A stretch of 64,000 nucleotides of DNA, from contig CM042558.1 in the NCBI GenBank assembly GCA_023630585.1, positions 8,335,800-8,399,799 on the forward strand. Reading direction: 5' to 3'. Made by a program: the position numbers and the translations under genes. A model generated the notes under the pieces. It saw only the letters and a program-made list of their open reading frames with translations, was not told where the DNA came from and searched no databases. This DNA is from Cranoglanis bouderius (taxonomy: Eukaryota; Chordata; Actinopteri; Siluriformes; Cranoglanididae). Below, piece after piece: positions 42,467 through 55,022 of the stretch. Within the stretch, counting starts at the first letter, position 1, and every line of letters begins with the position of its first letter.

Positions 42467-44369
42467 GAGGGTAAAGCACATAGTCTTTGGAACCTTCTTG
42501 TTTTCCTTTGGAGTTTTTTAGGGGTCCAAGCACTAAGTGCTTACGGCTCTTTGTAGTACTAGTACTGATGTGGTTTCAGTCATTCAGCATTAAGAACTAT
42601 ATATAACTAAATATTTTAAAGATGTTATCCTTTTGTTGCCGTTAACGTTTTAATGCAACGTACTTAAAAGTCTCGAGTCTCGTGACTGTGCTCACGTTGC
42701 TACCTTTATTTCCCCAGAGTATCTGTCACAGTCGATAGACTGGTTTTGAGCAAGCCTAAGTGTAAAGTAATTTCTGTTTACGGTGTGATTAATTTATGCT
42801 GCTTTTCCTGATCAGCATTTAAACGGTTGTGCAAAACAAGAACAGGACCGATTGCATTGTTTCCATTCTGAATCAGTGCAGGTGCTTCAGAGGGCCTCGG
42901 CCGACTCTGTAGATCTGACAGCACCGCTCATCATCTCAAACTCGACTCTGTTTTTTGTCTCGAGTCTGTATTACCTTTTTGTCTTACTTTTGCATCATGG
43001 TTAAATGTTTAGTCCAAACTGTTTCTTGGGATTCATTTGGGGAAAAGTGCCAGCTCGCCAGTCGCTTCAAGTCATTCATGGGTCAATTTCAATATTATTT
43101 CCAAAACGGAGTTATACAGAAGCTATTGAGGGATTTGTTGTTTGTATTTAACTCTGCATCTTCTACATGAAACTGACTACTAGGAGTGCAGCAGACTAAC
43201 AGTTCGTTTGCTGGTTGATTTCAGATTTCAAAAATGCAGTTGGGTTACGATGAGAAAATCAGGCTAATATGACAGGAGGTTTGATTTAGTCTGTGCTGTT
43301 CTCTGTGGTAACAAAAACTCCAGCCTGTCCTCACGCACAGTCTCTGCATAATAAGAATTTTATTAAAGACATCTACTTGGTGAAAATCCTTAGCACGCAG
43401 CATTCACATGATGTTAATGCTTTGGCAATTAAGACATAGGCTAGAATTTTTGTTACGCTACAGCCATGTGTTAGAATTGTAAAGCCGAGTATGTATGCTC
43501 TCTTTGTTACTCTTTTGCCTTTTTAGGGGAAAAAACAGGTCCAGGTTTGTGAGCTGAACCAGATGTCGAAGCAGAGGCACTTTGGCTCTGTAGCTTCAGT
43601 TCATTACAAACCTCCATCTGGCTTAGGCTGAGTGGGTGGAGCGCGTCAGTGTTTCTTAGCAGGAAACTCTGAGTTGACCTAAAACAGAAAGTCAAGGTCC
43701 GGCTGACAGTCGTATTTTTTCAGCTGCATACTGCGAGGTTCTGCTTTGCAGAAATTGTTTCAAGAACTCGCTCGGCGGGGTCCGTTTCCTCCAGGGAGAA
43801 AAGCTCGTCCGTCTCGGTGGAAATGACCGATGATGTGCGGCACATTTATTTATCTGGAACAGGAGCCATGTGAGTTCTGTTGTTTCGGGACTGGCATAAC
43901 GCAGGCCATCACAGGACACACGTTTGAACAAAGCTTTGAGTAAATGTACTAATGTGAGAGAAGAACTTACACACAGCTTTGTCATAAAGTCGTCTAATGG
44001 GCAGTGACTGAGAGCTGAGAGCACACATGAATGTTTCTTTATCTCTCATACAGCACCATTTCATATTTGACGATTATGTACGTTAAAGCCGTAATATCTG
44101 TGAGAGGTCATTGAGGCAGTCAGACACAAATACGTTGGATTGCTCGTAGGCGAAGTCCTCAGTGTGTGTCTGGCTGCCCTTTATAGCTTAATAACATATA
44201 ATGTGTGCCTAAGCAGCGAATACTGCTGTATTTGAACCATTTAAATTCCATTACTGTATAAAAATAATCCAGCAAACCGTCTCGTGGGGTGTAACTCATT
44301 TCTTTCTGAGTTGAACAGCATCAACCTACATCCACACTAGCAACCCACTCACTTGTAGTTTGTCTCTTG

Positions 44370-44502
<133 letters not shown>

Positions 44503-44865
44503 TGTGTATATATATACAGTGGGGGGGAAAAAGTATTTGATCCCCTGCTGATTTTGTACGTTTGCCCACTGACAAAGAAATGATCAGTCTATAATTTTAA
44601 TGGTAGGTGTATTTTAACAGTGAGAGACAGAATAACAACAAAAAATACAGAAAGATGCATTTCAAAAAAGTTATAAATTGATTTGCATTTTAATGAGTGA
44701 AATAAGTATTTGACCCCTTCGACTTAGTACTTGGTGGCAAAACCCTTGTTGGCAATCACAGAGGTCAGACGTTTCCTATAGTTGGCCAGCAGGTTTGCAC
44801 ACATCTCAGGAGGGATTTTGTCCCACTCCTCTTTGCAGATCCTCTCCAAGTCATTAAGGTCATTT

Positions 44866-45530
44866 TCAATGCCCTGGCTGAGGGAAGGAGGTTCTCACCC
44901 AAGATTTGACGGTACATGGCCCCGTCCATCGTCCCTTTGATGCGGTGCAGTTGTCCTGTCCCTTAGCAGAAAAACACCCCCAAAGCATAATGTTCCCACC
45001 TGCATGTTTGACGGTGGGGATGGTGTTATGACTTGGGGTCATAGGCAGCATTCCTCCTCCTCCAAACACGGCGAGTTGAGTTGATGCCAAAGAGATCTGA
45101 CCACACCTGACCACAACACTTTCACCCAGTTCTCCTCTGAATCATTCAGGCAAACTTCAGATGGGCCTGTACATGTGCTTTCTTGAGCAGGGGGACCTTG
45201 CGGGCGCTGCAGGATTTCAGTCCTTCACGGCGTAGTGTGTTACCAATTGTTTTCTTGGTGACTGTGGTCCCAGCTGCCTTGAGATCATTAACAAGATCCT
45301 CCTGTGTAGTTCTGGGCTGATTCCTCACCGTTCTCATGATCATTGAAACTCCACGAGGTGAGATCTTGCATGGAGCCCCAGACCGAGGGAGACTGACAGT
45401 TTCTTCCATTTGCGAATAATCGCACCAACTGTTGTCACCTTCTCACAAAGTTGCTTGTAGCCCATTCCAGCCTTGTGTAGGTCTACAGTCTTGTCCTTGA
45501 CATCCTTGGACAGCTCTTGGTCTTGGCCAT
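44866..45530 (-). pseudogene. Tc1-like transposase (family B) copy C, heavily deleted
   Basis: The minus strand keeps the N-terminal region (KELSKDVKDKTVDLHKAGMG-like from about 45530; SGAPCKISPRGVSMIMRTVR, 45409-45340; KKAHVQAH) and the KHAGGNIMLWGCFSAKG block (45010-44955). The first catalytic Asp block is damaged near 45110 (VRCGQISLASTQ). The part with the second Asp and the NPIENLW Glu is deleted near 44865, where copies A and B continue. It is non-functional. Confidence 0.85.
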
Positions 45531-45573
45531 GGTGGAGAGATTGGAATCTGATTGATTGCTTCTGTGGACAGGG

Positions 45574-45659
45574 GTCTTTTTACAGGTAACAAACTGAGAT
45601 TAGGAGCACTCCCTTTAAGAGAGTGCTCCTAATCTCAGCTCATTACCTGTGTAAAAGAC
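45574..45659. repeat. long hairpin in Tc1 family B 5' region
   Basis: GAGATTAGGAGCACTC (45596-45611) and GAGTGCTCCTAATCTC (45621-45636) pair perfectly around a 9-nt loop. The pairing continues outward through CAGGTAAC.../...CATTACCTG with mismatches to about 38 bp per arm. It lies between the transposase start and the right terminal repeat. Confidence 0.85.
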
Positions 45660-45892
45660 ACCTGGGAGCCAGAAATCTTGTTGATTGATAGGGGATCAAA
45701 TACTTATTTCCCTCATTAAAATGCAAATCAATTTATAACTTTTTTGAAATGCGTTTTTCTGGATTTTTTTTGTTGTTATTCTGTCTCTCACTGTTAAAAT
45801 ACACCTACCATTAAAATTATAGACTGATCATTTCTTTGTCAGTGGGCAAACGTACAAAATCAGCAGGGGATCAAATACTTTCCCCCCCACTG

Positions 45893-45926
45893 TGTATGTG
45901 TGTGTGTGTGTATGTATATATATATA

Positions 45927-45998
<72 letters not shown>

Positions 45999-46015
45999 AT
46001 GTATGTATGTATGTG
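45893..46015. repeat. (TG)n/(TA)n compound microsatellite
   Basis: Alternating TGTGTG and TATATA blocks end in GTATGTATGTAT. This is the right continuation of the tract broken by the Tc1 insertion. Confidence 0.92.
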
Positions 46016-47479
46016 TATGTATAGCACCTAAAACTCAATAGTGAAACAAATTAAATAACGCAGTAATCAGTTTGAGGATTGCTTGTTTGATTTCATTAGG
46101 CTTCGTGTTAGCTGCATTGGCAGATTAAGAAAGCACGCTAGTTGTAAGCGGTAATTATAAAGTTGTAATAATGTAATTTCCCACCTCGGGATGCTGGATG
46201 TGTGAAGTGGCGAGGGGAAATAGATGCCTCCACGAAAGCATGTCTTTTGTTTATTCTGTGAGAGCATGTAAAGCCCATAAAAAGCTACTTTAACTGCACT
46301 TTTACAGTTACCAGCCTAACTGGATGCTGGTTCTGTTCTACTATAGTGAACTTCAAACATTCGTGCAACATTTTGGACTGAAATTGCAGTACAGCAGGCA
46401 GTAGCGAGTGAATGAACTGGTAGTTGAAAGACTGCCCCGAGTTGATGAGTTGAAATGTCCAGTTGAGGGGGCGTTTTCAGTTATAGGCAGTGAATTATAA
46501 GTTGCACCTTCGCCTCAAATGCAACAGAACTGTACTCGCTACCTACAATCACCAGAGGCACCAATGACCTCCACTACATCCAGTATGACCTTCCAGGCTT
46601 TATTTTTCTTCCTGATGTCTCTACATATATTTAATGAGAAGTCACATATGTTACAGAATAAGATGAACCTATGGGTATACGTTTTTCTTCCATTTTTGTT
46701 AGACATTAAATGGGAACTGATTGCAGGTAAACTTGTGAGTGGGGGACTGAAGACATGTAGCACCGCAAGCATAATGTTTGGATTTGTCGCTTTGACATGT
46801 CACACCTAATTTGCTTAAACTCATAAAACAAAAAATTTCAGTTCAAATGTCACATGTCGCACTGTTGCTGAAATGTCGCTGAAAGTGGCTCTGTGTTGCA
46901 CATATCCATAGGAAATGGCTTCGTGTCTGTCTCTTGCTAGTATTTTCTACCTTTATTTACACAAAAACACCTGTTATTTCGGAAAATAATATTACATACG
47001 TAATGTGTACAACATGAAATACACGAGTGCAGTTTAGTATCCTATATTGTAAGAAAATGTCGACCACCTCAGTGGGATCCTCCTCTAAAAGTGCAGCTTG
47101 GTGAGTCTCGCAGATCACGTTAAGCCACATTACACTTAGGGCACCGCTAAAGCTGGGAGATGTCTAGACTTGGTCCCTGGCTGTAAAGTTGTTAAAATCA
47201 TGCTGGCAATCTTTGAAGCAAAAACAAGTCATGACTTTTCTCCTGCGTTTGTACTTCTCTTACAGTGCTGTTTTTGTCTGCTGTCGCCTTATAGTGCAAC
47301 TAGGCACTTTATTCTCCCAGCTATAGACGTGTGACAAATTACAGGCAAACTCGAAGTGCCTTAGTAAGTAAGATGATAAGACGGGCCGGCCTGAACTGCC
47401 AGAACACCGTGGGACAGATTCTATACGTCTGGAACGGTACTGAAGCACTGAACAGCATTCTTCCAAAAGATATTTCCTC

Positions 47480-47700
47480 AGTTGGTGTTTTGATGGTGTT
47501 TCAGAGCACGTTGCTCCAAAATCTCCCAGAGGTGTTGAATTGGATTGAGATCTGATGACTGTGAAGGCTATAGCATATCATTTTCGTCATTTTCATCCAG
47601 ATGAAATCATTCAGTGAGAACTTGTGCCCTGTCGATGGGGACGGAGTCATCCTATAAGAGACCACTCCCACTTCAGGATAGAAATGTTTCATCATAGGAT
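47480..47700 (-). mobile_element. Tc1-like transposase remnant
   Basis: Minus-strand frames give MMKHFYPEVG (47695) and, around 47555-47515, SDLNPIQHLWEILE, the conserved block with the catalytic Glu of Tc1-like transposases. Frameshifts separate the parts and no terminal repeats are seen. Confidence 0.6.
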
Positions 47701-47733
47701 GAAAGTGATGAGAACTTTTATTTTACTTATATA

Positions 47734-48002
47734 AGGGTCGACCGATAGTGGATTTTACCAATAACTAAGTTTGGCAGTACCTGCTGATACCCGATTAATC
47801 AACTGATAGTTTTTAAAAAAAATTGATACTGAATGAAAACATAACACTCAGTAAAAGTAAAATATTGCTGAGCTTTATTACAAAAATAAACAGTACTGAC
47901 TGTAAGCAGTATGTAAACAGTACAGACATGAAACTGTACTGTAATTTTTTAAAATGAAATCAATATATAAATATTAATATATATTAACTATTAATAAACA
48001 TT
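47734..48002. mobile_element. hAT-like non-autonomous element, left part (copy 1)
   Basis: It starts AGGGTCGACCGATAGTGGAT and runs through ACCCGATTAATCAACTGATA and CTTTATTACAAAAATAAACA to AAACTGTACTGTAATTTTTT. The same order occurs at 53000-53165. The inverted match of its end with CTATCGGACGACCTCT at 53825 supports one repeat family. Assignment to hAT is an inference from the end sequence. Confidence 0.55.
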
Positions 48003-48610
48003 AAAGGGGTCATATCATGATTTTTAATGTTTTCCTTTTGTTTGGGTGTGTAATGTATCTGTTTGTGCATGTATAAGCTCTGCAAAGTCCCAAAGCTCAT
48101 AGTCTCCCCCAAATGAATTTATTTTATCTAACAGAGAGCACTGCTCCAGACCTGCCCGAAATGCGACGTTCCAAGTCCAGATTTACTTCCGTAATTTCTC
48201 TACATCACAAAGTCAGCATAATCCCGTCCAAAGGCATGCGCCAAGATAGAAGGCGAGGCTTCAGTGAATTCAGGCGCCATGTATTGGAGACGCTGTGTGT
48301 TTCAGTGCGAAAGCAAAACCTCTTTGTTTAGCCGTCCAAAAACGGACAAAAATCGGTGGTTACTGTTTATTTATAACGCTGTTCCTGAGCAGTACAACCC
48401 GAACGTTTGCTTGTGCACAGCACATTTTACGGAGGACAGCTTCCTGAACATGGGACTTTCGGAATTTACATCGTATCTAAAAGGTTAGAGAGTTACAAAA
48501 TAAAAACTTACTGCGACGACATGTTGCTTAGGAGTTTTAGAAGTTTTGGAGGCTAAAGCTAACCCAAGGGGCGTTACATTTCTGACACACCTGTGAGGCT
48601 TTTGGCCAAT
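48001..48610 (+). mobile_element. THAP-domain-bearing DNA transposon remnant
   Basis: TTAA followed by AGGGGTCATATCATGATTTT begins an insertion inside the hAT-like repeat. It contains a THAP-like coding fragment (48264-48488). TTAA targets are used by Kolobok and piggyBac transposons, and some Kolobok elements encode THAP domains; that placement is my inference. No matching right end was found. Confidence 0.5.
48264..48488 (+). pseudogene. THAP zinc-finger domain fragment
   Basis: The frame holds FQCESKTSLFSRPKTDKNRW, LLFIYNAVPEQYNPNVCLCT and AHFTEDSFLNMGLSEFTSYL. C-x-S..LFS.P.D..R..W...I....P..N....C..HF..D.F is the THAP (C2CH) DNA-binding domain pattern, although the first Cys pair is only partly visible. 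The frame ends in a stop after SYLKG. THAP domains bind DNA in transposases and in host regulators; here the fragment is part of a repeat, not a host gene. Confidence 0.6.
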
Positions 48611-48614
48611 CACA

Positions 48615-48860
48615 ATGCATCGGGTCAGCTATACATCCAAACGGAACCGAAAAGTAACATTCCAAATAACAAATAAAAATAGACATCCAAAATGAGTCAA
48701 AAAGCACTTCAAATAACACAACAAAATTTGTCAGAGTTTTTATTTTACCTCTAGAGGCCGCTTTCTGTTTAATGTATAATGACTTATAATGTACTGTATA
48801 ATGACAGCGGACCCTTCGCAGCCGCTCCCGCAAAGGATGCAACCCCCCACACACAGCATA
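48615..48860. mobile_element. hAT-like element, inner/right part (copy 1)
   Basis: ATACATCCAAACGGAACCGA, AACATTCCAAATAACAAATA and AAAATAGACATCCAAAATGA match 53600-53690 in the second copy, as does GCAGCCGCTCCCGCAAAGGA. The right terminus is not seen. Confidence 0.5.
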
Positions 48861-51800
48861 ACAACCACTGGCTTTTCCTTTTCGTTCTACACACCTTTTC
48901 CTGTTTGTTCTACATCTTCTCTTTGCCCTTCCTCAGATTAGAATCCGCTGATTTGGACTATATTCATTTTCTTGGTTTTCAGTTTCTCTTTTCTCCTTCT
49001 TCAGAAACTCTTCTGAAGTATAGGCTTGTATACCTTCTCCTTAGTCAGTTGCTCCATTCTTTCGTAACATTTCCACACTGCTTTTCAATTCTCACCTGAC
49101 GCGAGTCTCCTGTAGGCAAAGTAGTGAACCGTCTCTGCTTTCTTGTAGGGCTCAAGGATATGAAATTGATATTGTGATGTATTGACCTCATCTAACACTT
49201 TTCAGGAACTTGCCTGCAAGTATCAGCAGGTGTCTGTTTTATAAAACCATCCCTGTTCACTGAAATAAGTAACTGATTGGATGCTACAATCTATTTTTGT
49301 TGAAATTATTTAAATTTCAGCCTTTTCCTTCATTATTTCTAAATGTTGAAAACCGTAAGAAATTTACAGTAAAGAAAAACCTTATAATATACCTTAAAAT
49401 ATTCTGATACATATGCATCATGAAGGTGTCTTTAAGTAAATCATGATATTTAAGTAATTAAGTAAGTAGCAAGTGCAAATGTACTGACTGTCAGATTATT
49501 ATTATTATTATTATCATCATTATTATTAGTCTCAGTCTCATATGCTCACCCACAGCCCACAAACATATTTTATTGTACACTTTTCCAGCTACAAGCTACA
49601 AAATATCATATATGAACTTTAATAACCTGCTTTCTGACTTGCAGAGCAACAAAACATCTTTCTCTGATATAGCTTAGTTTTACTTGTCTGGGCTCGCCGA
49701 ACAGATAAAGCCATGAATGTCTTCGCTCTCAAACCATGAACAGGGCTTTAAGTTAAGAAAATGTAGAGCACATGCACATGTAATTTATATAGTTTTATTT
49801 CAATTTCATCATGACCTTAGCTACAGCTAATAACTCGTTAAGTTTATTTACAATCTTGACTTCAGCATTCCTGACCTTGTCAATGGGTTATTCTTTGAAA
49901 AACAATAACTAAACGTTAAAGCTAGAGATTGCAGCCGAGTCACAACCAGCTTCTGGTATTTTTCCTCTGTAATGACGTTATGTGTACATGACACACTGCG
50001 AGTATATTTGACCATGCCCCCTTCTCCCCCCCCACAGCCAATGCTGTCGTGAATCGGAGATAGTTAGGGGGTACTGTAGGGCGACGGCATTGGCCATATG
50101 TACTTTTAATTGGATTCATTTTATGTTGTTTTTCCAAATAGTAACTAATTTGTCAGGGAGTCAGGAATTTCTAAGCGCTCCCACTTGTTGACTCAGTGTA
50201 GCAAAATCATTTATCTTTGTCCAAAATGTAACTTTGATTCAAGAAGGGATGACTAACTTGCTGTTCTTTTTCTGGTTTGCTAATGTAAGTGTCCAACAAA
50301 CAGGTTTTTCTCCATTTAGATAGCGAGAGGCTTTTGTTTCTTTATCCCCAGATGTGTCATTATTTGAAAAGACATTTGTTCCTATGTCCCGTTCTCTCCC
50401 ACTGTTTTAACTGTCAACACAACAGTGGTGAATGAGTCAGCAAAAACACTGAGCAGAACGATGATGTGAATCACTCAGCACGGTGTGAATGTGAGGAAGA
50501 TTATGCATTGCGCCGAAGTTGCCCTTTAGCCATGGCATTATGAAGGTAATGTGGCAGTTGTTTTTTTTGCTCCACCCTTGGTGACTGCTGTGGCATAGAA
50601 TGGGTACGATATGATCAATGTAGACAATTAATGTTGTGGTGATTAAGCAGGTCAATTTCCACACTCACGTAAAGCCATTCATTTTTGTAACACGAGCTAT
50701 GTTTAATTACACGTAATTGGTGTTGCAACCAACAAACATAGTACACAACACAATGTTTGGCTTTCCTTCTGTTAAATAAGGTCATCCGATTTATGTTTTG
50801 CTGAGATTGAAGATGTAAGATACTGGAAATGGGTGTTTCGAGTGGTGTAACGAAAATGCGTTTTGCCCTGTCATTAAGATCACGAGTTCAACTCTTGATG
50901 TCACCAAGGGAGTGTTCTAAGGGTGATTGGGATGGCATTACTGTCTCTCTTGTCAGTCAGAGCCACGCCAACCAATCACGGGTGTCTGTGAGCTCATGTA
51001 TGTGGAAGAGGGCTGATAGTGCGTGTGTGATCAGCTGCCCTGTGACACAGCATGAGCAGCAGTTTTGGAGAGATGTAGTGGCTGGGTTCACATATCTCGA
51101 AGGAAACACGTGCTAGCTTTGACCCTTGTGGGGTAAAACATTTGCAATGGGGTAAAACATTGTCAGTGCATTCGGGGGAATCCAGCTGACTAGCAGTGGG
51201 TACTTGGTACACTGTGAAAGCTGCTTGTTGCTATGGTAACTCTGACTCTAAATGCTCCTTACATGCATGTACATTTGGTCCGATTAATGTAACATACGTG
51301 TAAAGAGAGAACAGCATCCGCAGCTGGAATGACTTCTGTCAGATAGGCGAAAATCTTTTGCGCCTTTTACAGGTGTACCGCTTTCTGCTTGGTTTTGATC
51401 GTGGGCAGTGAACGAGAATGAGATTAAAAAGTCTAATCATGTCATTACATAACTGTGAGATGGCAGAAAATCCTTGGGTGGCAAAGTGTTGCTAAAACCT
51501 CCCTTTGTTCAGATGCCATACAGGTGGAATAAATTCTCATTGAAAGCTGATTAGGTCGAGTGAGAAAATACCCATTATTAACCCCAGGAACCATATTAAA
51601 GTAAGTAGTAGTTACATAAACCTTAAATTTGCAGCGTTGCATGTTGGGACTGTGCAGAGGGGTGTGTGCGTGAACGTACTGGAAACCAAACACCATTGTT
51701 GGAACCCTGCGGCTCTGCTGTTTCTATAGCAACAGCAAAATAAACCTCTGCCAAGGTGGATCTGTGGATGTGAGCCATGAAACAGACGACCGGGGGAAGT

Positions 51801-52999
51801 TTTTTTCCCTTATACGCATCTGAGCTCGATACATTCGCCCAAGCAAGTGCCAAGAGGTTTTATGGGCAGTTTGGAAAACATCTATTTCGTAATGTGCCAT
51901 CACGGCTGCTTGTATCCTGTCCTGCTATTTCATCATAAGCTTTAGCTAACTTCGCCTACAGCAGCCGACAACATGAAGCCGTTTCATCAGAAACACAAGC
52001 ATGATTTCATGTCCTAGATACTGCTGCTGTAAACAAGCCTGTTTTAATATATTCATCAGTTCCCGTTCGTATATATATATTTATATATTTGTAGCTTGCA
52101 GTATTTAATAGGGATTTAGAGTACATGGATTTTCTTACACATCAGAATTAATGCACATGGGCCTAGTACCGGTGAGGTTCATGAGGTCCTTTGTATCTAA
52201 TTACACCGAGTCATTTTATGAATAACTGACAGGCCAGTGTTTTTAGACCATGCAGAGCTGCCAGGTATATTTCTGGTAGCGATGCTGCTGAGTCAAGCAC
52301 GCACCCAACGTCCTCGCATTAGGCCGCTGTATCCAGGTTGGCCTCGGAGAAGGCAGGACACAACTACCACCTCGCTCAAATCAACCATGTCCCGAAAGTA
52401 AAACTTTAGTGAGACTACTCAAAATCCGTTTCAATCACATTACACTTGGAGCACTGCAAAGGTTTCAAAGGGCACCATCATTAGGTGGGAGATGTCTAGA
52501 CTTGATCCCTAGCTAAAGCGAACACAGAGCAACGACTTTGTCTTTGTGTTCCAGGCTTTCTTCATCTGTCACCGCTACACTGATTAGCGCTCCCGGTCCC
52601 AAACGCCCCATCTCTTTCATCATGTTCCGCACCTTGAGTCGATCCGTTGTTATTACCGCTCACCCCATGTTTACTCCCCCCCATTTCATTTCGGTCCAAT
52701 GTTTATGAAAACGAGCAAAAATGTGGCTGGCCACACACTGAATCCAATGAAGACTAGAAAAGTCTAGAAAAGCATTTTTTATTTTATAAATTGCATCGTG
52801 CAAAAAGTGCATGTGAGTTAAAAGCAAGTGAGCAAACATTTCAGCACATTGTTATCTTCAGTGCAGTCCAGTGTTTATGCCTTTGCCAAGGAAAGTATAG
52901 GGATCCACCTGGATGGAATCTCGGATAATCGCTGATGTTTTTTTGTGTTTTAAACAAGTTTATACTATAATGCATGTGTGTATCTCAGCTACAAGTAAA

Positions 53000-53165
53000 G
53001 TTGTAGTGATAACTAAGTCGCGCAGTACCTACCAATAACCGATTAATCAACCGATAGTCTTTAAAATTGATACTGATACGTAACACTCAAAGTAAAATAT
53101 TTCTGAACTTTATTACAAAAATAAACAGTACTGACTGTACCATGAAACTGTACTGTACTTTTTTA
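53000..53165. mobile_element. hAT-like element, left part (copy 2)
   Basis: AACTAAGTCGCGCAGTACCT to ATGAAACTGTACTGTACTTT matches 47765-47955. The extreme left terminus is missing. Confidence 0.5.
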
Positions 53166-53177
53166 AATGGGGGGGGG

Positions 53178-53194
53178 ATATATATATATATATG

Positions 53195-53264
<70 letters not shown>

Positions 53265-53300
53265 ATGTGTATATGTATATATGTATATGTATATGTGTGT
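53178..53300. repeat. (TA)n-(TG)n-(TA)n compound microsatellite
   Basis: TA blocks surround about 24 TG units (53199-53246), followed by irregular TATATG repeats. Confidence 0.93.
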
Positions 53301-53454
53301 GTATTTCAAATAATTTGAAATACATCATTCCACTGCAAGGAAAATAATCTACAAATGGCACAGATTTCAAATGACTGCCAATTTGTCCAGGACTGGCTGT
53401 CCCAGCCAATTCAGCCCAAGAGCAGGCCGTCTGATGCAGAAAGAAGTCTCCAAG

Positions 53455-53600
53455 AACCCCAGAGATTCAACAGGATAATGATCCTAAGCACACTAGCAAG
53501 TCCACCAAGGAATGGCTCAAAAAGAAGAAATAGAGGGTTATGGAATGGCCTAGTCAAAGCCCTGATTTGTATCCCATTGAAATGTTGGGGGGGGTGCACA
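53455..53600 (+). mobile_element. Tc1-like transposase remnant within hAT-like repeat
   Basis: The + strand reads QDNDPKHTSKSTKEWLKKKK, a stop, then RVMEWPSQSPDLYPIEMLGG. This is the Tc1 block from the second catalytic Asp to the catalytic Glu, with a stop and LYP/EML changes. It lies between the halves of the second hAT-like copy. Confidence 0.7.
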
Positions 53601-53840
53601 AGATGTACATCCAAACTGAACCAAAAAGTAACACTCCAAATAACAAATAAAAATAGAGACATCCAAAACGAACTTAAAAAAGTAATTCAAATAGCACAAA
53701 ATTTGCCTTCTCAGCTGCACCCGCAACGGACGCAACCGGGAAAAACTATCGGTGTGGATTTTTGCCGATGACCCATAGTTCCAGCAATTGGTCATCTGTG
53801 CCGTTTAATCTGCAAAACCGATCTATCGGACGACCTCTAC
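53590..53840. mobile_element. hAT-like element, right part (copy 2)
   Basis: ACATCCAAACTGAACCAAAA to CGATCTATCGGACGACCTCT. The end is a near inverted match of the left end AGGGTCGACCGATAG at 47734, so both termini of the family are represented in the window, in different copies. Confidence 0.52.
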
Positions 53841-54695
53841 TGGAAATCACGCTTAGCTAATAGGGCTGTAATGATACAGTGTATTGTATTGTTCTATACG
53901 AGACATCTTCTAACACGCTGCTCTGTGTTTCTCCTTCGCTGTAGCTTGCAACATTTGTGGCATCACTGTGATTCTGCCATCCATGTGTTTTACAGTTTTT
54001 AACAGAGGACAACACCAATATGTTTACTCAGCATGAAAGCATGAATAATAGGTTTCCACAGAAATTTCTGTGTCGGACCAACAGTACTAATGAACATTTC
54101 CCATCCTGCTGTCATTATATCCCCGTAGCAGAAGGAGATGGTGCCGAGGAGCTTTAAGGGGGAGGGTGGGGCAGAGGGGCTGCTTTCTCTGGCAGGTTCC
54201 ACCACGCATTGTTCCGCAGGCTCGGCCGCAAACTTGGCCGAGTGGAACGCAATAAATGAGACTCGGCTGAGGGCTGCAGCCTCCAGATGAAAGTCTGGCT
54301 CCGGGCCCATCTGCTTTCTTTAGAGCTGATCTCCGATCAGCTGAACCCATACCACACCAGGCTGAGCAATATTAGCTGGATCATATGCTACATGTTAGGT
54401 ATTTTACATGATTATACCAGATTCTTTGTCTTTTTTCTTTGCTCTCCTGCTCACTCCCCCAATGTGTGTGATGTTTTTTTTAGCTGCTTTCAGCAGAGAG
54501 GTGAAAAGGAACTCATTGTTTATCTTGTGAATGTAGTCAGTGGGAGGAAATTCAGTGGGTGGCTGTCAATAGCACAGGACACACAGAGCGGCAGGCTGGA
54601 AGGATCATTTATTGTAAACATAACCATCACTTGTACTTCTGACAGGCAATTCATCATGCGAAGAAACTAATATTTCTTTCTCTTTTTCTTCACAG

Positions 54696-54768
54696 GCTGC
54701 TGTTTGGAACCCTGTACCCGGCATACTACTCTTACAAAGCAGTGAAAACCAAAAACGTAAAAGAATAT
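54696..54768 (+). CDS. REEP3 coding exon 2
   Basis: A 73-bp exon lies between a strong acceptor (pyrimidine tract TTTCTTTCTCTTTTTCTTCACAG, ending 54695) and donor TAT|GTAAGT (54769). Its first base completes the Val codon begun in exon 1, and it then encodes LLFGTLYPAYYSYKAVKTKN and VKEY, ending in phase 0. YPAY.SYKAVKTKN.KEY is the signature of REEP1-4. PAYYSYKAV with exon 1 ISRAVV points to REEP3. Joined, the exons give residues 1-35 of a protein normally around 250 residues; the rest of the hairpin domain and the microtubule-binding C-terminal region lie beyond the window. Confidence 0.93.
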
Positions 54769-55022
54769 GTAAGTAAATGCCTCATCGACTCAGTTATGGT
54801 GACTTGCTTAAGCACATATTGGACTGTCCTATTGAGTCCGAATCAGAGCAAAATTGACTCTCTTGCTTTGTTTGCTATTTGTTTGGGTCTGTTTTCACAC
54901 TACACATACTTAAATGAACCAAAAAGCAAAAGTGTATGGCTGAAAGTGTACTCTCAATAAACTCTTGCACTCATTGGTCAGAGGGGGGGGGGGGACACCA
55001 GGATTCAGTTCAAATCAACCCT

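Larger units (their letters stand above)
44517..45892 (-). mobile_element. Tc1-like transposon (family B) copy C in a microsatellite
   Basis: Left end CAGTGGGGGGGAAAAAGTAT after TA, right end ATACTTTCCCCCCCACTG (to 45892). The microsatellite resumes on the right with TGTGTATGTGTG, so the element split a (TA/CA) tract. Internal deletions reduce it to 1376 bp. A long hairpin lies near its right terminal repeat. Confidence 0.92.

Noticed and set aside
42955..43170. Possible exon in intron 1 (71-codon ORF)
   Set aside because: It has no domain and no matching splice sites in a coding context, and codon use looks like intron sequence.
54287..54670. 127-codon ORF just upstream of reep3 exon 2
   Set aside because: It lies in the intron directly before the acceptor, is in no frame continuing into exon 2, and has no recognisable domain.
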